This document shows, piece by piece, positions 7,136-14,023 of a stretch of DNA of 20,093 nucleotides. Each line of letters opens with the position of its first letter. Within the stretch, counting starts at the first letter, position 1. The notes under the pieces were generated by a model. The model was given only the letters and a program-made list of their open reading frames with translations, was not told the origin of the DNA and did no database searches. The stretch lies in contig CAXGBD010000018.1 in the NCBI GenBank assembly GCA_964008355.1, positions 1-20,093 on the forward strand. Direction: 5' to 3'. Both the position numbers and the translations under genes were made by a program. The DNA is from DTSX01 sp964008355. Lineage in GTDB: Bacteria > Pseudomonadota > Gammaproteobacteria > Steroidobacterales > UBA11654.

Positions 7136-7212
7136 TGGGGTGGACGATGGGGCTCGAACCCACGACCACCTGGACCACAACCAGGAGCTCTACCAGCTGA
7201 GCTACGCCCACC
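7136..7212 (-). tRNA. tRNA-His (anticodon GTG)
   Basis: The cloverleaf has acceptor GTGGGCG/CGTCCAC, anticodon stem CCTGG/CCAGG with loop TTGTGGT (GTG), and T arm CGTGG-GTTCGAG-type ending in CCAT. The extra G-1 diagnostic of tRNA-His is encoded at 7212 and can pair with discriminator C73. CCA is encoded at 7138-7136. It is the first gene of the His-Lys-fhs unit. Confidence 0.97.
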
Positions 7213-7232
7213 ATAGATTTTCTCACAACAGT

Positions 7233-7262
7233 ATTTTAACTCGAATTATCAAGAATCAGTAA
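7233..7262 (-). promoter_or_regulatory. Candidate promoter of the tRNA-His / tRNA-Lys / fhs unit
   Basis: On the minus strand a -10-like TAAAAT (7238-7233) lies 20 bp before the 5' end of tRNA-His, with a poor -35-like TTACTG (7262-7257) at 18 bp. The position suits a stable-RNA promoter; the -35 match is weak. Confidence 0.3.
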
Positions 7263-7286
7263 CAATATAAATATAGAAATTTCTAG

Positions 7287-7715
7287 CTAATCAGCTGATT
7301 CTTCAACGCTGACCGAAATTATCCCATCACCCTCTTCGATTGAATGCACAACATCCATGTCTTCTGTTTGACCAAAGACTGTATGCAATCCATCAAGATG
7401 TGGTTGTGGTGAATGGCAAATAAAGAATTGACTTCCGCCTGTATCCTTGCCTGCATGAGCCATTGAAAGTGATCCTGTAAGATGCTTTTTTGGGTTAATC
7501 TCACAAGAAATATGATAACCAGGTCCGCCAGTACCGGTTCCATTTGGGCAACCGCCTTGGATGACAAAATTTTGAATAACTCGATGAAAATTTAAGCCAT
7601 CGTAGAAACCATCATTAGCTAAATCAACAAAGTTTTTAACAGTGCCAGGTGCATCTTCCTCGAAAAGATTGATTCGAATGTCCCCCTTCTCAGTTGTTAT
7701 CTTTGCAATGATCAT
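7287..7715 (-). CDS. ppiB: Cytoplasmic peptidyl-prolyl cis-trans isomerase (cyclophilin type)
   Basis: A single 142-residue cyclophilin domain with no signal peptide, predicted cytoplasmic. It contains the active-site FHRVIQNFVIQGG (about 43-55), the substrate-groove GSQFFI (about 93-98) and HLDGLHTVFG (about 105-114). It catalyses cis-trans isomerisation of Xaa-Pro bonds and assists folding. AAGGAG lies 10 nt before the ATG. A second, secreted cyclophilin is encoded at 10581-11156, so the two divide cytoplasm and periplasm. The symbol follows the cytoplasmic class; it may not be the direct ortholog of E. coli ppiB, whose place beside lpxH is taken here by the other gene. Confidence 0.92.
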   Translation of the reverse strand: MIIAKITTEKGDIRINLFEEDAPGTVKNFVDLANDGFYDGLNFHRVIQNFVIQGGCPNGTGTGGPGYHISCEINPKKHLTGSLSMAHAGKDTGGSQFFICHSPQPHLDGLHTVFGQTEDMDVVHSIEEGDGIISVSVEESAD

Positions 7716-7744
7716 CCTTTTAATTCTCCTTATTTGATAATTCT

Positions 7745-7750
7745 ATTATA
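7745..7750 (-). promoter_or_regulatory. Candidate -10 box upstream of ppiB
   Basis: A perfect TATAAT is present on the minus strand 29 bp upstream of the ppiB ATG. No good -35 is seen at 16-18 bp. It implies that ppiB may have its own promoter and a short leader containing AAGGAG. Confidence 0.35.
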
Positions 7751-7861
7751 AGAGTTGTAAGAGTCCGTTGTTCCTGAAAAAAAAAGAGCGATCATTCTAA
7801 CAGAAAGACTTTTAGAACAATAATGGTTATCGTGATTAAATGTTTTGGATAAGCTGTTCCG

Positions 7862-8362
7862 CTACTCAAGAATCATTTCTGTATAAATTTCCCTTGTTTC
7901 AAGAAAGCGTTCAAAAGGAAATTTAATTGGGACCCCTTCAATTGCTGCTAATAACATCATCAAGTGAGCTTCCCAACCTGCGCATGATCGAGCGATATCA
8001 TCATCTAAAGGACACTTCAATATCAGAGTGAGCCTTGTAATGTCTCCTTCAGGTTTGAGCTCCCATCTAATAGGGCGCTCCGGTTCCCCGGGTCCACTCC
8101 ACGAGTATTCCAGTAATTGGTCTTGCTCAAAAGCAGTAATCTTACTATCAATAACGATTCCACTATCCACAAAATCTAGTTTAGCCACCCCTCCTTTACA
8201 CGGTTCTATTTCACCAGGAGCTAACCAATCTATGAAACGAGATGATTCTACTAACATAGACCATACCTTCTCTGGTTTATGCTCAATTGCTCTCTCTAAA
8301 GTGGCAATATAACGTCCACCAGATTTCTCTATGATTCCCAATGATTCGTTTTTATCCGTCAT
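7862..8362 (-). CDS. SRPBCC / AHSA1-domain protein
   Basis: This 166-residue protein has the START-like SRPBCC pattern: an opening strand RYIATLERAIEHKPEKVWSML with the conserved Val-Trp, then SRFIDWLAPGEIEP, a middle of beta strands (LLEYSWSGPGEPERPIRWEL, TRLTLILKC) and a long C-terminal helix GWEAHLMMLLAAIEG. The family forms a hydrophobic ligand pocket; AHSA1-like bacterial members are mostly of unknown ligand. No signal or membrane segment is seen. It lies between the transporter and ppiB on the same strand. GGAG lies 13 nt before the ATG, a rather long spacing. Confidence 0.85.
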   Translation of the reverse strand: MTDKNESLGIIEKSGGRYIATLERAIEHKPEKVWSMLVESSRFIDWLAPGEIEPCKGGVAKLDFVDSGIVIDSKITAFEQDQLLEYSWSGPGEPERPIRWELKPEGDITRLTLILKCPLDDDIARSCAGWEAHLMMLLAAIEGVPIKFPFERFLETREIYTEMILE

Positions 8363-8468
8363 AGCAACTTAATATCTCCAATATTTCTTGATACCCAAAG
8401 CCTAACAAATCTGTCTTAATTCATAAACCTTAATGAAAGATATTTATGTGGCTATTTTTCTATTTTTA

Positions 8469-9353
8469 TTAAGGAATATAATCCTTTATAGACTTCAATG
8501 TATTTGACTCACGATAAATGATGATTAACCCTCCAGAGATAATAATAAGGGCGCCAATCCAAACACTAAACTCTACAGATTCTTTAAAAATTAAATAACC
8601 AGCAAGTGTAGCCCAAATTAATCCAGTGTATTCAAAAGATGCAAGCAATGAGGCTTCCGCTCTCTGAAATGCTAAGTTATAAAAAATGAATGCAGCACCC
8701 CCAGTGACACCGGTTAGAACAAAGTATAACCAGTCCAATGGAGTTGGAGCTATCCATGTATTTAAACTTCCTAATCCACCAATTATTAACGGGCCAATAA
8801 ACATATAAAAAGTCAGATTGTAAGCTGAATCTTGATTTGATAATTTTCTCGAGGTTAAAGATACCAATGCGTAAGTAATCACACCGATTAAAGCATAGAT
8901 AGTTCCTTGACCGTTGAAGCCTAAAGTAGGTTTTAAAGTAATCAGCATCCCAACAAAACCTATAATGACTGCCAACCATCGCCAAGGACCAACATGTTCT
9001 CCCAGGATTGGACCAGAAAGTGCAGTCATCAAGATAGGTGCAATAAACACGATAATGATCACATTCACTAAGGGTATCATTCCCAAGGCAACAAAAAATG
9101 TTATCGTTGATATTGTCGTTAAAAGAGTTCTAAGAAGGTGCCATCGTTTTATTTCAGTTCGAAAACAGCCCATGCCATTACTTAAATAATTACTGATACC
9201 CACGATTAGTAAAGCAAAGCCTGAACGTAAGAAGGTGAGTTGCATGACTGAATATTTAAGGAGTAGAATTTTTGCGATGACATCCAAACAACACAACAAA
9301 AATACTGCGAAGAGAGCAAACAAAATACCAATATAAACTCTATTGTTAGTCAT
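8469..9353 (-). CDS. DMT superfamily (EamA) inner-membrane transporter
   Basis: The 294-residue product has about ten hydrophobic helices in two homologous EamA halves. The first half has the RSGFALLIVG and LALGMIPLV-type helix pairs ending in PILGEHVGPWRWLAVIIGFVGMLITLKP (about 115-145); the second repeats this as LAGYLIFKESVEFSVWIGALIIISGGLIIIYRE near the end. Such proteins export or import small metabolites; the substrate is not predictable. AGGGA lies 7 nt before the ATG. The ATG is 36 bp after the CCA end of tRNA-Arg with no terminator hairpin between, so read-through from the tRNA promoter is likely. Confidence 0.92.
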   Translation of the reverse strand: MTNNRVYIGILFALFAVFLLCCLDVIAKILLLKYSVMQLTFLRSGFALLIVGISNYLSNGMGCFRTEIKRWHLLRTLLTTISTITFFVALGMIPLVNVIIIVFIAPILMTALSGPILGEHVGPWRWLAVIIGFVGMLITLKPTLGFNGQGTIYALIGVITYALVSLTSRKLSNQDSAYNLTFYMFIGPLIIGGLGSLNTWIAPTPLDWLYFVLTGVTGGAAFIFYNLAFQRAEASLLASFEYTGLIWATLAGYLIFKESVEFSVWIGALIIISGGLIIIYRESNTLKSIKDYIP

Positions 9354-9389
9354 AATTTGTCCCTGAAAGTGCTGCCATTGTTGATCCTC

Positions 9390-9466
9390 TGGCGCGCCCG
9401 ACAGGAGTCGAACCTGTAACCCCCAGCTTAGAAGGCTGGTGCTCTATCCAATTGAGCTACGGGCGC
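9390..9466 (-). tRNA. tRNA-Arg (anticodon TCT)
   Basis: Full cloverleaf: acceptor GCGCCCG/CGGGCGC, D stem GCTC/GAGC, anticodon stem CCAGC/GCTGG with loop CTTCTAA (anticodon TCT, reading AGA), T arm with GTTCGACTC, discriminator G and encoded CCA at 9392-9390. It reads the AGA arginine codon, common in AT-rich genomes. It follows tRNA-Pro by 8 bp. Confidence 0.98.
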
Positions 9467-9474
9467 TCTTTGAA

Positions 9475-9551
9475 TGGTCGGGGCAGAGGGATTTGAACCC
9501 CCGACCCTCTGCTCCCAAAGCAGATGCGCTACCAGACTGCGCTATGCCCCG
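9475..9551 (-). tRNA. tRNA-Pro (anticodon TGG)
   Basis: Full cloverleaf: acceptor CGGGGCA/TGCCCCG, D stem GCGC/GCGC, anticodon stem TCTGC/GCAGA with loop TTTGGGA (anticodon TGG, reading CCA/CCG and often all CCN), T arm GGGGGTTCAAATCCC, discriminator A and encoded CCA at 9477-9475. It is the first gene of the Pro-Arg pair and divergent from folD. Confidence 0.98.
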
Positions 9552-9580
9552 ATGATCACTCAATATCAATTGCGTTGTGT

Positions 9581-9586
9581 ATTATA
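9581..9586 (-). promoter_or_regulatory. Candidate -10 box of the tRNA-Pro / tRNA-Arg unit
   Basis: A perfect TATAAT lies on the minus strand 29 bp upstream of the tRNA-Pro 5' end, a suitable place for a stable-RNA promoter. No strong -35 is visible. Confidence 0.45.
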
Positions 9587-9612
9587 CTTAGAATTATAAA
9601 AAATCAGATTAT

Positions 9613-9618
9613 TATAAT
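9613..9618 (+). promoter_or_regulatory. Candidate -10 box of the folD group
   Basis: A perfect TATAAT lies 80 bp upstream of the folD ATG on the + strand. The -35 at the right distance (around TAGAAT) is poor. In this AT-rich 147-bp divergent gap chance matches are likely. Confidence 0.3.
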
Positions 9619-9698
9619 GAAAATTATGCCCTTTGATATTGGATCTATTAAAAACCTTTGCTATCTTGGCTTACCCCATTTCTACAAAGTGATTACAT

Positions 9699-10556
9699 AT
9701 GACAGCAAAAATAATTGATGGTAAACAAATTGCAAATGAAATTCTCTTAGAAGTCAAAGAGACCATTTCCAAAGCAACAATGAAAGGCAAACAGCCGCCA
9801 GGATTAGCAGTCATCCAAGTGGGTGAAAATTCTGCATCTAAGATTTATATAAAAAATAAAAGAATTGCCTGTAGTAAAGTTGGCTTCAAGTCATTCAATT
9901 ACGATTTACCCGAACAAACTTCAGAAAAAGAGTTAATTGAATTGGTGGTTTCACTCAACAGTAATCCTGAGGTCAATGGTATTCTGGTTCAGCTTCCTCT
10001 TCCCCCACAAATCAATGAAACTATTATTATAGAAACGATAGAGCCAATAAAAGATGTTGATGGGTTTCACCCTTATACTATCGGTCGATTAATGCAACGA
10101 ATACCAATTCTGAGGCCCTGTACTGCGATTGGAGTCATGACTATGCTTGATTCTATAGGTGCTGACCCTATAGGCAAGCATGTCGTAATAGTTGGTGCAT
10201 CTAATTTAGTGGGTAGGCCTCTAGCTTTGGAATTCTTGCTTAGAGGAGCAACAACGACTGTTTGTCATCGTTTTACAGAAAATTTGGAACACTTTGTCCG
10301 TCAAGCTGATATTTTGGCGGTAGCAGTAGGCAAACCCAATGTCGTTCTCAGTGAATGGATAAAAAAAGATGCCATAGTGCTTGATATCGGTATCAATAGA
10401 AATAAAAAAGGAAACATTACAGGTGACGTTGATTTTGAAATAGCCAAAGAAAAAGCTTCTTGGATCTCGCCTGTACCCGGTGGTGTTGGACCGATGACTG
10501 TTGCAATGCTGATAAAAAACACTCTACTTGCCTCTAAATTAGATTTAGAATCATAA
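9699..10556 (+). CDS. folD: Bifunctional methylene-THF dehydrogenase / methenyl-THF cyclohydrolase
   Basis: The 285-residue product is the usual length. Tyr50 and Lys54 (YIKNK) match the catalytic Tyr/Lys of E. coli FolD exactly in number. Other signatures are GILVQLPLPP, KDVDGFHP (about 117-124), the NADP-binding GASNLVGRP (about 165-173) and SPVPGGVGPMTVAML near the C-terminus. It interconverts 5,10-methylene- and 10-formyl-THF in the cytoplasm and so links serine-derived carbon, or Fhs-derived formyl-THF, with purine and thymidylate synthesis. ATG is preceded by AAGTGA at about 8 nt. The secreted cyclophilin starts 24 bp after its stop. Confidence 0.98.
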   Translation: MTAKIIDGKQIANEILLEVKETISKATMKGKQPPGLAVIQVGENSASKIYIKNKRIACSKVGFKSFNYDLPEQTSEKELIELVVSLNSNPEVNGILVQLPLPPQINETIIIETIEPIKDVDGFHPYTIGRLMQRIPILRPCTAIGVMTMLDSIGADPIGKHVVIVGASNLVGRPLALEFLLRGATTTVCHRFTENLEHFVRQADILAVAVGKPNVVLSEWIKKDAIVLDIGINRNKKGNITGDVDFEIAKEKASWISPVPGGVGPMTVAMLIKNTLLASKLDLES

Positions 10557-10580
10557 AAATAGAAGATAAAGGTTCAAATT

Positions 10581-11156
10581 TTGAGGACAGTTATTAACAA
10601 ATTATTGATCATATTCATTGCTTGTCTCTGGACTTTGCCCCAGAGTATTGCATCGGAGAATTATCCCCAAGTTGAAATGGTCACCAGTTCAGGAACATTT
10701 GTTTTGGAACTGGATAGAAATCGAGCTCCTGTAACTGTAGAAAATTTTCTAAACTATGTGAAAGAAGGTTTTTATAAAGATACTATTTTTCACAGAGTCA
10801 TTGAAGGCTTTGTTATTCAAGCAGGAGGTTATACAAAAGATTTTGAAGAAAAAGAAACTAAACCTGAAATCATCAATGAATCGGGTAACGGTCTTATAAA
10901 TCAAAGAATGAGCATTGGTATGGCTCGTAACAACCTACCCCACACTGGCAGTTCACAGTTCTACATCAATCTTGTCAATAATTATTCCTTGGATCCCATG
11001 CCTACTCGATGGGGTTATGCGGTCTTTGGAGATGTAATTGATGGCATGGATGTCGTTGATGCTATTGGTCACAGTGCCACAGAATTAAATCAAGGTTTCC
11101 AAGATGTTCCTGTGGCTCCCATTATCATTTTAGAAGCAAGAATAATCGGGGAATGA
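10581..11156 (+). CDS. Secreted (periplasmic) peptidyl-prolyl cis-trans isomerase, cyclophilin type
   Basis: I accept the TTG start at 10581: AAAGG lies about 8 nt upstream and the frame from it begins with a Sec signal peptide (MRTVINKLLIIFIACLWTLP, then QSIA with likely cleavage after Ala). The mature cyclophilin domain has FHRVIEGFVIQAGG, the ARNNLPHTGSSQFYINL substrate groove and RWGYAVFGDVIDGMDVV, closest by eye to periplasmic PpiA. It isomerises Xaa-Pro bonds during folding of envelope proteins. It overlaps lpxH by 4 bp (ATGA), indicating translational coupling. In E. coli the gene beside lpxH is the cytoplasmic ppiB, so a secreted paralog here is a difference. Confidence 0.92.
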   Translation: MRTVINKLLIIFIACLWTLPQSIASENYPQVEMVTSSGTFVLELDRNRAPVTVENFLNYVKEGFYKDTIFHRVIEGFVIQAGGYTKDFEEKETKPEIINESGNGLINQRMSIGMARNNLPHTGSSQFYINLVNNYSLDPMPTRWGYAVFGDVIDGMDVVDAIGHSATELNQGFQDVPVAPIIILEARIIGE

Positions 11157-11887
11157 AAAAACTATTTATTTCTGATCTCCATCTTCACGAATCTAAACCT
11201 GAAGTAACCTTCTTATTTAAGCATTTTTTAAATGGACTACTAACTGAGCCAGAATCCAAACCGGAACTCTATATTCTAGGTGATCTTTTTGATTTTTGGA
11301 TTGGTGATGATTATGAGCAATTACTTTATTCTGAAATAATTCAACAACTTAGAATGTTGACAGATGCAGGCATTAAAACTTATCTTATACATGGCAACAG
11401 AGATTTTCTTATAGGGAGTGAGTTTTTATCTCGAACCGGTATTGAATTACTCGAAGATCCAACGATTCTTTCAATTCATAATAAAAGAGTTATGCTCAGT
11501 CATGGTGATCTATTCTGTATCGATGACACGGAATACCAAGAATATAAAAAAATGGTAAGAAATCGACAATGGCAACAGGATTTTCTCAGCTTAACTGTAG
11601 ACAAACGACTGCAAATTTTGGGTGAAACAAGAGATGCAAGCATCCAATCTCAACAAAACAAATCAATTGAGATTATGGATATCAACCAGGAAGAGCTGAT
11701 TGCTAAAATTCAAGATAATAATATCAACATTCTGATACACGGCCATACTCATCGACCAAATCAATATAAGATCAAAATTGGAAACAGGACATGTCTACGG
11801 CTGGTATTGGGTGAATGGACAGCTTCAAGTGTAAAAATCATTGAGTGGATAGAGACAGAACCTAAATTAATTGATCTAATCAATTAA
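11153..11887 (+). CDS. lpxH: UDP-2,3-diacylglucosamine diphosphatase
   Basis: The 244-residue protein is a calcineurin-like phosphoesterase with the LpxH layout: Asp8 and His10 in SDLHLH, GDLFDFWIGDD (about 43-53), HGNRDFL (about 80-86), SHGD (116-119) and HGHTHRP (196-202), which bind the two Mn ions. It cleaves UDP-2,3-diacylglucosamine to lipid X and UMP at the inner face of the cytoplasmic membrane, an early lipid A step, and so indicates a Gram-negative outer membrane. The start overlaps the stop of the cyclophilin gene. Its 3' end overlaps convergent purF by 8 bp. Confidence 0.97.
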   Translation: MKKLFISDLHLHESKPEVTFLFKHFLNGLLTEPESKPELYILGDLFDFWIGDDYEQLLYSEIIQQLRMLTDAGIKTYLIHGNRDFLIGSEFLSRTGIELLEDPTILSIHNKRVMLSHGDLFCIDDTEYQEYKKMVRNRQWQQDFLSLTVDKRLQILGETRDASIQSQQNKSIEIMDINQEELIAKIQDNNINILIHGHTHRPNQYKIKIGNRTCLRLVLGEWTASSVKIIEWIETEPKLIDLIN

Positions 11888-11889
11888 TT
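11865..11889. terminator. 11-bp perfect hairpin over the overlapping lpxH and purF 3' ends, candidate bidirectional terminator
   Basis: The arms AATTAATTGAT (11865-11875) and ATCAATTAATT (11879-11889) are exact reverse complements around a CTA loop. The hairpin encodes the last residues and stop of lpxH on one strand and the last residues and stop of purF on the other. The stem has only one G:C pair per arm and no separate T tract, so it may act as a weak terminator or a transcript-end stabiliser in both directions. Confidence 0.45.
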
Positions 11890-13400
11890 GCAATAGATGG
11901 GTCATTGATCTCCAGTTGTTTTCTCATTTCTTTCTGTTGAGCTTTTGCAGCATCGTTTCTTTTTAGCTCAATAATATTAAGGTAGTGCTCAGTAATATCA
12001 TTGGTAATATATTCTCCCGAGAAGCAAGATGTTTCAAATGCTTCAATACCAGTTTCTTCATAGGTCACCGCTTCTATTAAATCTTCCAAAGTTTGATAAA
12101 CCAACCAATCTGCCCCTATTGTTTTTGCCATCTCGTCCTCATTTTTTCTGCTCGCCATTAATTCGCTGACTGCCGGCATATCTATCCCATAGACATTAGG
12201 GTATTTAACTGGTGGTGCCGCCGAAGCGAAAAATACTCTTTTAGCCCCGACCTTCCTTGCCATCTGAATGATCTGTTTAGAAGTTGTACCTCTGACAATT
12301 GAATCATCAATGAGCAGAATATTTTTGTCTTTGATTTCAAGTCCAATGGGGTTCAGTTTCTGCCTAACAGATTTTTTTCTTGTTGCTTGTTCAGGCATAA
12401 TAAAAGTTCTTCCAATGTATCGATTTTTTATAAATCCCTCCCTGTATTTAACCCCCAAGTGGTGTGCAACTTGTATGGCACTGGTGCGACTGGTATCAGG
12501 TATTGGTATGACCACATCCACATCATGATGCAGCCCTTTTTCGATAATATTCTGTGCCAAAAGCTCGCCCATTCTAAGTCTGGATTTATAAACCGACATA
12601 CCATCAATGACTGAATCTGGTCGAGCAAAATAAACAAACTCAAAAATACAAGGTGTATAACTTCTTGCTTGCACGCACTGATGTGAATAAAAGTTACCAT
12701 CGGTATCAATGTAAATTGCCTCTCCAGGCAATACGTCCCTCAAAATGGTGTATCCTAAAACATCCAAAGCCACACTTTCAGAAGCAATCATGTATTCAGT
12801 GCCTTGATTGGACTCTCTGGTTCCAATTATGAGCGGTCTAATAGCGTTTGGATCTCTGAAAGCAACTAAGCCTTCATTTAAAATCATCGATATCACTGCG
12901 TAGCCACCTGATGATTTTTCAAAAACACCTCTGACGGCTTGAAAAATCTCTTTTGGTGTTAAATCTTCTGTGTAAATCTTCTGCAATTCGTGTGCAAAAA
13001 GATTCAGTAGAGCTTCCGTATCAGATTCAGTATTCAGATGCCTTCTATCTATGAGTTCTAAGTGATTTCTTAGTTGTTCAGCATTCACCAAATTTCCATT
13101 ATGGGCAAGGCATATCCCAAAAGGTGCATTAACGTAAAACGGCTGAGCTTCAACTTCACTTAATGACCCTGCAGTTGGATAGCGAACGTGTCCAATGCCT
13201 ATATTGCCCCGCAATTGCAACATGTGTTTATTAGTAAAAACATCAGCAACCAAGCCGTTGCTTTTCCTTTGACACAAGACGCCATTATCATCGGTCATAA
13301 TACCTGATGAATCTTGACCTCTGTGTTGCAACACAGTCAATGCATTGTAAATCTCTTGATTCACTGATTGCTTTGCAACTATACCGACTACTCCACACAT
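11880..13400 (-). CDS. purF: Amidophosphoribosyltransferase
   Basis: The 506-residue product is full length. After removal of Met1 the nucleophile Cys2 (MCGVVGIV) starts the class II glutamine amidotransferase domain (about 2-240, with QHRGQDSSG at 25-33, GHVRYPTAG at 70-78 and LAHNGNL at 98-104). The phosphoribosyltransferase domain follows, with the PRPP motif ILLIDDSIVRGTTS at 361-374. It makes phosphoribosylamine from PRPP and glutamine, the first step of purine synthesis. No [4Fe-4S] cysteine set of the Bacillus type is evident. It is the last gene of the prmB-to-purF block, 31 bp after cvpA, with AAGGAAA upstream. Confidence 0.98.
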   Translation of the reverse strand: MCGVVGIVAKQSVNQEIYNALTVLQHRGQDSSGIMTDDNGVLCQRKSNGLVADVFTNKHMLQLRGNIGIGHVRYPTAGSLSEVEAQPFYVNAPFGICLAHNGNLVNAEQLRNHLELIDRRHLNTESDTEALLNLFAHELQKIYTEDLTPKEIFQAVRGVFEKSSGGYAVISMILNEGLVAFRDPNAIRPLIIGTRESNQGTEYMIASESVALDVLGYTILRDVLPGEAIYIDTDGNFYSHQCVQARSYTPCIFEFVYFARPDSVIDGMSVYKSRLRMGELLAQNIIEKGLHHDVDVVIPIPDTSRTSAIQVAHHLGVKYREGFIKNRYIGRTFIMPEQATRKKSVRQKLNPIGLEIKDKNILLIDDSIVRGTTSKQIIQMARKVGAKRVFFASAAPPVKYPNVYGIDMPAVSELMASRKNEDEMAKTIGADWLVYQTLEDLIEAVTYEETGIEAFETSCFSGEYITNDITEHYLNIIELKRNDAAKAQQKEMRKQLEINDPSIAIN

Positions 13401-13431
13401 AACGATTTTTTTTCCTTTTAGACCTTAAAGG

Positions 13432-13971
13432 TTAAATTTGATTATATTGTTCAAGAAATAAATTATAAAAAAAATCAGAGATATTTTCTGCATATTCTAA
13501 GAACATTGCATCCTGCACCCAAGGTTCACTATAAAATCTAGTATCTTCAAGAATCAAAATAATGATAGTTATAAGAACCAAGCCTCTAAAGAAACCAAAT
13601 AGTGTGCCAAAAAATAAATTTCCAGAAAATTTCCAACTTACAATCTTTGATAACAATTTATTAACTATTCCCCCAATTAATAGAACGGCTACTAGTATCA
13701 GTAAACGGGATAACCAAACTCGAGAAGCTTCTGACTCAATCGAAGAAATAAAATAGACACTCAGGGTATTGTCAAAACTGAAAGTAGCCCAAAATGCCAT
13801 AACCCAAACCAGTAAGGAAAGAATTTCTGATACAAAGCCTCTAAAAAATCCAACTACTGTAGAAATCACCAAAGTGATCACAAGAGCAAAATCCAAAATT
13901 GATACTATCTCTTCGGAACCAAAAATATTTATTGGAAAATATAAGTAAGGAAAAACAATGTGATTTATCAT
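13432..13971 (-). CDS. cvpA: CvpA family inner-membrane protein
   Basis: The product is up to 179 residues with four hydrophobic helices, beginning SILDFALVITLVISTVVGFFRGFVSEILSLLVW, the family signature, and a second pair around LLILVAVLLIGGIVNKLLS and LFFGTLFGFFRGLVLITIIIL. CvpA is needed for colicin V production in E. coli; its basic role, perhaps in envelope homeostasis, is not settled. It almost always precedes purF, as here. The ATG at 13971 has no ribosome site and gives a longer N-terminus than E. coli CvpA; a TTG at 13896 (Leu26), with AAGAGA upstream, would match the family better. Confidence 0.9.
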   Translation of the reverse strand: MINHIVFPYLYFPINIFGSEEIVSILDFALVITLVISTVVGFFRGFVSEILSLLVWVMAFWATFSFDNTLSVYFISSIESEASRVWLSRLLILVAVLLIGGIVNKLLSKIVSWKFSGNLFFGTLFGFFRGLVLITIIILILEDTRFYSEPWVQDAMFLEYAENISDFFYNLFLEQYNQI

Positions 13972-14023
13972 TATTGCATAGCTGTTAAAACAAAAAACTT
14001 ATTAATTTTCTCTCATAAGCGAA

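Noticed and set aside
7777..7817. Terminator downstream of the SRPBCC gene (T9 run on the minus strand with a TTCTAA/TTAGAA repeat)
   Set aside because: The stem is short, nearly all A:T, has an 11-nt loop and stands 9 nt away from the T run.
7213..9389. Integrated mobile element between the two tRNA pairs
   Set aside because: No integrase, no transposase and no direct repeat of a tRNA 3' end was seen; the three genes are ordinary chromosomal families.
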